A stretch of 10,000 nucleotides of DNA from Thiobacillus sp. GTDB lineage: Bacteria; Pseudomonadota; Gammaproteobacteria; Burkholderiales; Thiobacillaceae. The stretch spans positions 1 through 10,000 of the forward strand of contig JAIWOS010000159.1 in NCBI GenBank assembly GCA_020217265.1, given 5' to 3'. Under the pieces are notes generated by a model that saw only the letters and a program-made list of their open reading frames with translations, was not told the origin of the DNA and searched no databases. Both the position numbers and the translations under genes were made by a program. Below, piece by piece: positions 5,627 to 10,000 of this stretch; positions within the stretch are counted from its first letter, which is position 1; every line of letters begins with the position of its first letter.

Positions 5627-6772
5627 ATGAGCCAACGCATCATCATCCTCGGCGCAGGTTTCGCCGCGCTCACCGCCGTGCGCGAACTGCGCCGCCGCGC
5701 GCCCGATGCCCGCATCGCGCTCATCGCGCCGAAGGCCGAGCTGATGTACTACCCGAGCCTGATCTGGGTGCCTGCGGGTTTGCGGCGCGGCGACGATCTC
5801 AGGATCGATGTCTCGGGCTTTCTTTCCGCGCACAAGGTCGAGTTTCATGCCGCCCGGGTCACCGGCCTGGCGGATCACGGCCGCACCGTGCTGACCGACA
5901 ACGGCACCTACACCAACGACGCACTGCTGATCGCCAGCGGCGGACGCTTTCTCAAGGCGCTGCCCGGCATCGAGCATGCGCTGACGATCTGCGAAGGCGC
6001 CCCGGCGGCAGAGGCGATCCGCGAACGGCTGACGACAATGGACGGCGGCAGCATCGCCTTCGGCTTTGCCACCAACCCCAAGGAACAGGGCGCGATGCGC
6101 GGCGGCCCGATGTTCGAATTGCTGTTCGGCATCGACACCCTGCTTCGCAAACAGGGTCGGCGCGAGAAATTCAAACTCACTTTCTTCAGCCCCGCAAAGG
6201 AGCCGGGTAAACGCCTGGGTGACAAGGCAGTGGCCGGTCTGCTGCGCGAGATGGAGAAGCGTGGTATCGCCACCCATCTCGGCCACAAGCTTACCGGCTT
6301 CGAGGCCGACCGCGTCAAGACCGAAGGCGGCGAGGTGCCCGCCGACCTCATCCTCTTCATGCCCGGCATGACCGGCTCGGCGTGGGCGGGTGAATCCGGC
6401 TTGGTGCTTTCGGACGGCGGCTTCTTCAAGGCCGACGCGCACTGCCGTGTGGAGGGTGCCGACCGCGTCTTCGTCGCGGGCGATGCAGGCAGCTACCCCG
6501 GCCCCGACTGGCTGCCCAAGCAGGCGCACATGGCTGACCTGCAGGCGCGTGCCGCCGCCGAAAACCTGCTCGCTGCGCTCGACGGCAAGCCGCCAGTCGC
6601 CAGCCCCAAACCCGAACTGATCTGCATCGTCGACACGCTCGATCGCGGCATCCTGGTCTACCGCGACGAGAAGCGCGCGCTGATCCTGCCGCCCTGCCGC
6701 CTGTTCCACTGGGCCAAGCGCTTCTTCGAATGGATGTACCTGCGTCCCTACCGCAAGGCGAAACCGGCATGA
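5627..6772 (+). CDS. FAD-dependent oxidoreductase, SQR/FCSD-like, missing one SQR cysteine
   Basis: A 381-residue flavoprotein of the two-dinucleotide-binding-domain family. The N-terminal IIILGAGFAA (5-14) is a Rossmann FAD motif, VFVAGDAGSYPG (281-292) is the second FAD contact, and WLPKQAHMADLQARAAAENL (295-314) is typical of the SQR/flavocytochrome c group. The C-terminal end, FHWAKRFFEWMYLRPYR (360-376), looks like an amphipathic membrane anchor, so a quinone acceptor is likely. By eye against the true sqr downstream, Cys122 and Cys333 correspond to SQR Cys128 and Cys354, but the Cys160 position (ASCFGPAYE) reads AMRGGPMFE, with no cysteine. It may therefore not make polysulfide as SQR does; the substrate is unknown. 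Start 5627 is supported by AGGAAG (5617-5622), and an upstream in-frame ATG (5558) would overlap the DUF302 gene. Its stop overlaps the YbgE-family start as ATGA. Confidence 0.85.
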   Translation: MSQRIIILGAGFAALTAVRELRRRAPDARIALIAPKAELMYYPSLIWVPAGLRRGDDLRIDVSGFLSAHKVEFHAARVTGLADHGRTVLTDNGTYTNDALLIASGGRFLKALPGIEHALTICEGAPAAEAIRERLTTMDGGSIAFGFATNPKEQGAMRGGPMFELLFGIDTLLRKQGRREKFKLTFFSPAKEPGKRLGDKAVAGLLREMEKRGIATHLGHKLTGFEADRVKTEGGEVPADLILFMPGMTGSAWAGESGLVLSDGGFFKADAHCRVEGADRVFVAGDAGSYPGPDWLPKQAHMADLQARAAAENLLAALDGKPPVASPKPELICIVDTLDRGILVYRDEKRALILPPCRLFHWAKRFFEWMYLRPYRKAKPA

Positions 6773-7056
6773 CGGGCGTTGCCGATCGCGCTTGGGCGCG
6801 CGGCGTCTCGCTCGTCGCCGCATTCCTGCTGATGCTGCTCGTCACGCTGTTTCCGCGACCGCTCACCGCCGAGGATGGCAGCCCCATCGGCCACGGCACG
6901 CTCATGCTCATCATGTGGGGCATGTCGGCAGGCTTCGTGCACGGCGTCGGTTTCGTGCCGAGAAATGCCCTGCTCCGCGTGCTGCTCGGCCCCTGGGCGG
7001 CGTGGGCATGTCTCGCTGTCGGCCTGTTTTTCTACGTCCGTTATTTCCTGAGGTAA
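6769..7056 (+). CDS. ybgE: Cyd operon protein, YbgE family
   Basis: A 95-residue membrane protein with three likely helices (about 12-29, 42-61, 72-90). The middle helix and loop IMWGMSAGFVHGVGFVPR (48-65) match E. coli YbgE, whose sequence I recall as LLMWAVCAGVIHGVGFRP. YbgE is encoded with cytochrome bd in many proteobacteria; its exact role is not established. The start at 6769 is chosen from the ATGA overlap with the preceding stop and AAGG at 6755-6758. A longer in-frame form from 6730 would lie within the flavoprotein gene and adds a non-hydrophobic lead. Its presence confirms that the intervening DUF302 and flavoprotein genes belong to the cyd transcription unit. Only 3 bases separate it from the haemoglobin gene. 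Confidence 0.88.
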   Translation: MTGVADRAWARGVSLVAAFLLMLLVTLFPRPLTAEDGSPIGHGTLMLIMWGMSAGFVHGVGFVPRNALLRVLLGPWAAWACLAVGLFFYVRYFLR

Positions 7057-7059
7057 CCC

Positions 7060-7482
7060 ATGTCCACGCATTACCAGCGTATCGGCGGCGAACCCGCCCT
7101 GCGCCAGCTTACCCGCCGTTTCTACGAAATCATGGATGAACTGCCGGAAACCTACGCGCTGCGCAAGCTGCACCCGGAAGATCTTTCGGAATCCGCCGAC
7201 AAGCTGTTCGAATTCCTGTCCGGCTGGACGGGCGGCCCGCAACTCTTCATCGAGAAACACGGCCACCCCATGCTGAGGCGGCGCCATATGCCCTTCAGCA
7301 TCGGCCGCGAGGAGCGCGACCAGTGGCTGCTGTGCATGAAGCTGGCGCTGGAGGAGGTTGTGCCGGAGGCGACGCTGCGCGACGAACTCTATGCCGCGCT
7401 CGCCCGCGTGGCCGACCACATGCGCAACCGTCCGGAAGGAGGATACGCCGAAACGGCCGCGTCCTCGTGTACCGCCCACTGA
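7060..7482 (+). CDS. Group II truncated haemoglobin
   Basis: A 140-residue haem protein of the 2-on-2 globin fold, group II (TrHbO-like). The signatures are YQRIGGEPALRQL (5-17), FYEIMDELPE (21-30, Tyr22 at the B10 place), LHPEDLSESADKLFEFLSGW (37-56), the GGPQLFIEKHGHPMLRRRHMPF stretch (58-79) with His76 as likely proximal ligand, and RDQWLLCM (86-93) with Trp89 at the G8 place. Such proteins bind O2, NO or related ligands and sometimes reduce them; the physiological role here is inference. GAGG (7050-7053) lies 6 bases before the start and overlaps the end of the YbgE-family gene. The C-terminal tail (ETAASSCTAH) extends beyond the globin core. Confidence 0.94.
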   Translation: MSTHYQRIGGEPALRQLTRRFYEIMDELPETYALRKLHPEDLSESADKLFEFLSGWTGGPQLFIEKHGHPMLRRRHMPFSIGREERDQWLLCMKLALEEVVPEATLRDELYAALARVADHMRNRPEGGYAETAASSCTAH

Positions 7483-7516
7483 CCGACCCCTTTCCCAACC
7501 GAACTCTCGTCCCCTC

Positions 7517-8788
7517 ATGGCCCACATCGTTATCCTCGGCGCAGGCACCGGCGGCACGCCGGCCGCCTACGAAATGCGCCAACTGCTCGACAAGTCCCAC
7601 GCCGTCACCCTCATCAACGCGTCGGAAACCTTCCAGTTCGTGCCGTCCAATCCCTGGGTGGCGCTCGGCTGGCGCAAGCCGCGCGAGGTCACGTTCGCAC
7701 TGCGCCCCTATCTCGAAAAGAAGGGCATCCACTTCATCGCCCAGCGCGCCGACAAGATCGACGCCGCCAGCAACACGATCCACCTCGCCAACGGCGAGTC
7801 GGTGAATTACGACTACCTGGTGATCGCCACCGGCCCCCGCCTCGCATTCGACCTGGTACCCGGCGCGGGCCCCGAGCACGGCCACACCGAATCGGTCTGC
7901 ACCGTCGATCACGCGCAACGCGCCTACGCCAACTATCAGGAATTCCTCAAGAATCCGGGCCCGGTCATCGTCGGCGCGCTGCCCGGCGCGTCGTGCTTCG
8001 GCCCGGCCTACGAGTACGCGATGGCGCTGGAAACCGACCTGCGCCGCCGCAAGCTGCGCCACAAGGTGCCCATCACCTACGTCACCTCCGAACCCTACAT
8101 CGGCCACCTGGGCCTGGGCGGCGTCGGCGATTCGAAAACGCTGCTGGAAAGCGAATTCCGCCAGCGCCACATCAAGTGGATCACCAACGCCAGAACCACG
8201 CGGGTGGACGCCGGGACAATGCACGTCGACGAAGTCAACGACAACGGCGAGACGATCCGCCAGCACGCGCTCGATTTCCGCTACGCGATGATGCTGCCGC
8301 CGTTCCGCGGCGTGGATGCCGTCGCCGGCGTCGAAGGCCTGTGCAACGCGGCGGGCTTCGTCAATGTCGACGAATTCCAGCGCAGCACGGCGTACCCCAA
8401 CATCTATTCGGCGGGCGTGTGCATCGCCATCCCGCCGGTCGAGCAGACACCGGTGCCCACCGGCACCCCCAAGACCGGCTACATGATCGAATCGATGGTC
8501 ACCGCCATCGTCCACAACATCGCCGACGAACTCGCCGGCAAAGCGCCCAGCCACACCGGCACCTGGAGCACCATCTGCCTCGCCGACATGGGCGATACCG
8601 GCGCGGCCTTCGTCGCCATCCCGCAGATTCCGCCGCGCAACGTGACCTGGGCGCGCAAGGGCAAGTGGGTGCACTACGCCAAGGTAGCGTTCGAGAAGTA
8701 CTTCATCCGCAAGATGAAGACCGGGAATTCGGAGCCGCTGTACGAAAAATTCGTACTGAAGGCGCTGGGCATCAAGCGCCTGAACTGA
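7517..8788 (+). CDS. sqr: Sulfide:quinone oxidoreductase (type I SQR)
   Basis: SQR is a membrane-bound FAD enzyme that oxidises sulfide to sulfur or polysulfide and passes electrons to quinone. The 423 residues strongly resemble the Acidithiobacillus ferrooxidans enzyme: MAHIVILGAGTGGTPAAYEM at the start, FQFVPSNPWVALGW (39-52), IATGPRLAF (103-111), SEPYIGHLGLGGVGDSK (191-207), PVPTGTPKTGYMIESM (312-327) and VAFEKYFIRKMK (390-401). The three catalytic-site cysteines are in place: Cys128 (ESVCTVDHA), Cys160 (GASCFGPAYE) and Cys354 (STICLADMG). The C-terminal segment gives the monotopic membrane anchor. Start 7517 opens the conserved N-terminus; no Shine-Dalgarno precedes it, as the 34-base gap is pyrimidine-rich. 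An upstream in-frame ATG at 7358 would overlap the haemoglobin gene and is rejected. It is the last gene of the operon. Confidence 0.97.
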   Translation: MAHIVILGAGTGGTPAAYEMRQLLDKSHAVTLINASETFQFVPSNPWVALGWRKPREVTFALRPYLEKKGIHFIAQRADKIDAASNTIHLANGESVNYDYLVIATGPRLAFDLVPGAGPEHGHTESVCTVDHAQRAYANYQEFLKNPGPVIVGALPGASCFGPAYEYAMALETDLRRRKLRHKVPITYVTSEPYIGHLGLGGVGDSKTLLESEFRQRHIKWITNARTTRVDAGTMHVDEVNDNGETIRQHALDFRYAMMLPPFRGVDAVAGVEGLCNAAGFVNVDEFQRSTAYPNIYSAGVCIAIPPVEQTPVPTGTPKTGYMIESMVTAIVHNIADELAGKAPSHTGTWSTICLADMGDTGAAFVAIPQIPPRNVTWARKGKWVHYAKVAFEKYFIRKMKTGNSEPLYEKFVLKALGIKRLN

Positions 8789-8827
8789 GCCGCCGAACGG
8801 TCACGCAGGCGCCGCAGAACCGCCGGC

Positions 8828-10000
8828 TCATTTCAGGGCGAGCGTCCTGCTGAAAAACGCGCCGACCTTGTCCGGCGGCAGGGGGCGCGCGAACACGTAG
8901 CCCTGGATCTCGTCGCAGCCGCGCTTCTTCAGAAAGGCCACCTGCTCCTGGGTTTCCACGCCTTCCGCCACCACGCGCATGTTGAGCGCATGCGCCAGGC
9001 GGATGATGGCGGTGGCAATCTCGGCGTCGTCGCTGTCGATCAGCACATCGTCGATCAGGCTTTTGTCGATCTTCAGCGCGTCGATCGGCATGCGCTTCAA
9101 CTGGCCGAGATTGGAGTGCCCGGTGCCGAAGTCGTCGATGTAGACGTGCAGGCCGCGCTGGCGCAGCGCATCGAGCATGGCGAAGGTGCGTTCCGGATTC
9201 TCCATCGCCGCGCTCTCGGTCACTTCCACCTGCAGATGCGACGCGTCCATGCCGGTTTCGCGCAGGATGGCATCGATATCGTCGGCGAGCCGTTCGTCGG
9301 TGAACTGGCGCGGCGACAGGTTGATCGCCACCGGCGGCGGCTCGAGCCCCGCATCGCGCCAGGCGATCCACTGCTCGCACGCCGTGCGCGCCACCCAGCG
9401 CCCGATCGGCACGATGAGTCCGGTTTCCTCCGCCACCGGGATGAACTTCTCCGGGCTGACGATGCTTCCGGAACGCGTCAGCCAGCGGATCAGCGCCTCG
9501 ATCCCAACCACCCGGCCACTGGCAAGATCGACCTTGGGCTGGTAGACGAGCGCCAGTTCACGACGATCGATGGCCTGGCGCAGGCCGTTTTCCAGCATGA
9601 GATGTTGCTGCGCCATCGTGTTGAGCTCGTCGCTGTAATACTCGAACCCGGTGCGGCGCTGCTTGGCCTGGTACATGGCGAGATCGGCCTGGCGCAAGAG
9701 GGTGTTGGCGTCCTGGCCGTCGTCGGGGTACACGCTGATGCCGATGCTGGCGCCGATGGCGTAGCGTCGCTGTTCGATCTTGAACGACTCGGCCAACGCG
9801 GCGATGAGCTTGGCGGCGACCCGGCTGGCGGCGCGCGAAGCCGGCGGGTGCGTGAGCACGACGGCGAACTCGTCGCCGCCCAGACGCGCGACGAAATCGT
9901 CGGCACGCAGCTGCTCGTCGAGCCGGCTGGCGACCACGCGCAGCACCTGGTCGCCCACCTCGTGGCCCTGCGAGTCGTTGATGTGCTTGAATCGGTCAAG
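8828..10000 (-). CDS. GGDEF-EAL cyclic-di-GMP turnover protein, N-terminus beyond the window
   Basis: The gene runs off the right edge; 390 C-terminal residues are visible, and the frame stays open to base 10000 (reading [17 protein letters not shown], a typical GGDEF-domain segment). The GGDEF motif is intact (9866-9880), with an RxxD product-inhibition site (RADD, 9896-9907) five residues before it. The EAL domain follows with GIEALIRW (EAL at 9491-9499), [47 protein letters not shown] and [12 protein letters not shown]. All usual metal and catalytic residues are present, so both diguanylate cyclase and phosphodiesterase activity are possible; the balance is not predictable here. Sensor domains, if any, lie outside. 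It converges on sqr with 39 bases between the stop codons and is probably not part of that operon. Confidence 0.96.
   Translation of the reverse strand, partial: LDRFKHINDSQGHEVGDQVLRVVASRLDEQLRADDFVARLGGDEFAVVLTHPPASRAASRVAAKLIAALAESFKIEQRRYAIGASIGISVYPDDGQDANTLLRQADLAMYQAKQRRTGFEYYSDELNTMAQQHLMLENGLRQAIDRRELALVYQPKVDLASGRVVGIEALIRWLTRSGSIVSPEKFIPVAEETGLIVPIGRWVARTACEQWIAWRDAGLEPPPVAINLSPRQFTDERLADDIDAILRETGMDASHLQVEVTESAAMENPERTFAMLDALRQRGLHVYIDDFGTGHSNLGQLKRMPIDALKIDKSLIDDVLIDSDDAEIATAIIRLAHALNMRVVAEGVETQEQVAFLKKRGCDEIQGYVFARPLPPDKVGAFFSRTLALK

Noticed and set aside
5561..6823. Minus-strand 420-codon frame opposite the SQR-like flavoprotein
   Set aside because: Antisense to a gene with clear FAD motifs; no recognisable domain and a compositionally biased translation.
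7295..8674. Minus-strand 459-codon frame opposite sqr
   Set aside because: Antisense to a highly conserved sqr; Arg/Gly/Val/Asp-rich shadow translation with no motif.
8789..8827. Terminator between the convergent sqr and GGDEF-EAL genes
   Set aside because: Only short GC-rich inverted pieces are visible, with no stem of useful length and no T-run on either strand.

Overview
The window is GC-rich and densely coded. It looks like a betaproteobacterial (or related gammaproteobacterial) chromosome from a sulfur-oxidising, respiratory organism. This rests on E. coli-like cytochrome bd subunits, a sulfide:quinone oxidoreductase that closely resembles the Acidithiobacillus type as I recall it, and a sigma-54 activator. 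The genus is an inference. I see no transposases, tRNAs, rRNAs, CRISPR arrays or attachment sites.

Layout. Bases 1-96 hold the 3' end of an unrecognised plus-strand gene. It converges on a minus-strand gene (113-1414) for a PAS-AAA+-Fis sigma-54 activator. A short AT-rich divergent region (1415-1562) follows, with a tandem direct repeat, a perfect 17-bp palindrome and a near-consensus -24/-12 sigma-54 promoter (1530-1544). From there a tightly packed plus-strand operon runs to 8788: cydP, cydA, cydB, a secreted DUF2141 protein, cydX, a secreted DUF302 protein, an SQR-like flavoprotein, a YbgE-family protein, a group II truncated haemoglobin and a complete sqr. All gaps are 43 nt or less and one junction overlaps. 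A minus-strand GGDEF-EAL gene (8828 to beyond 10000) converges on the operon end.

How the genes may work together. SQR oxidises sulfide and reduces quinone. Cytochrome bd (CydA, CydB, CydX, with CydP and YbgE as accessory proteins) oxidises quinol with oxygen at high affinity, and in E. coli this enzyme is known to resist sulfide. The operon therefore encodes both ends of a compact sulfide-to-oxygen chain, plus a haem protein that could handle O2, NO or related ligands. It also adds two secreted proteins of unknown function and a second flavoprotein lacking one of the SQR catalytic cysteines. The most unusual features are the apparent sigma-54 control of a bd oxidase by an adjacent cysteine-rich PAS activator, and the unknown genes placed between cydB, cydX and the YbgE gene. 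The cydDC assembly transporter is not in this window.
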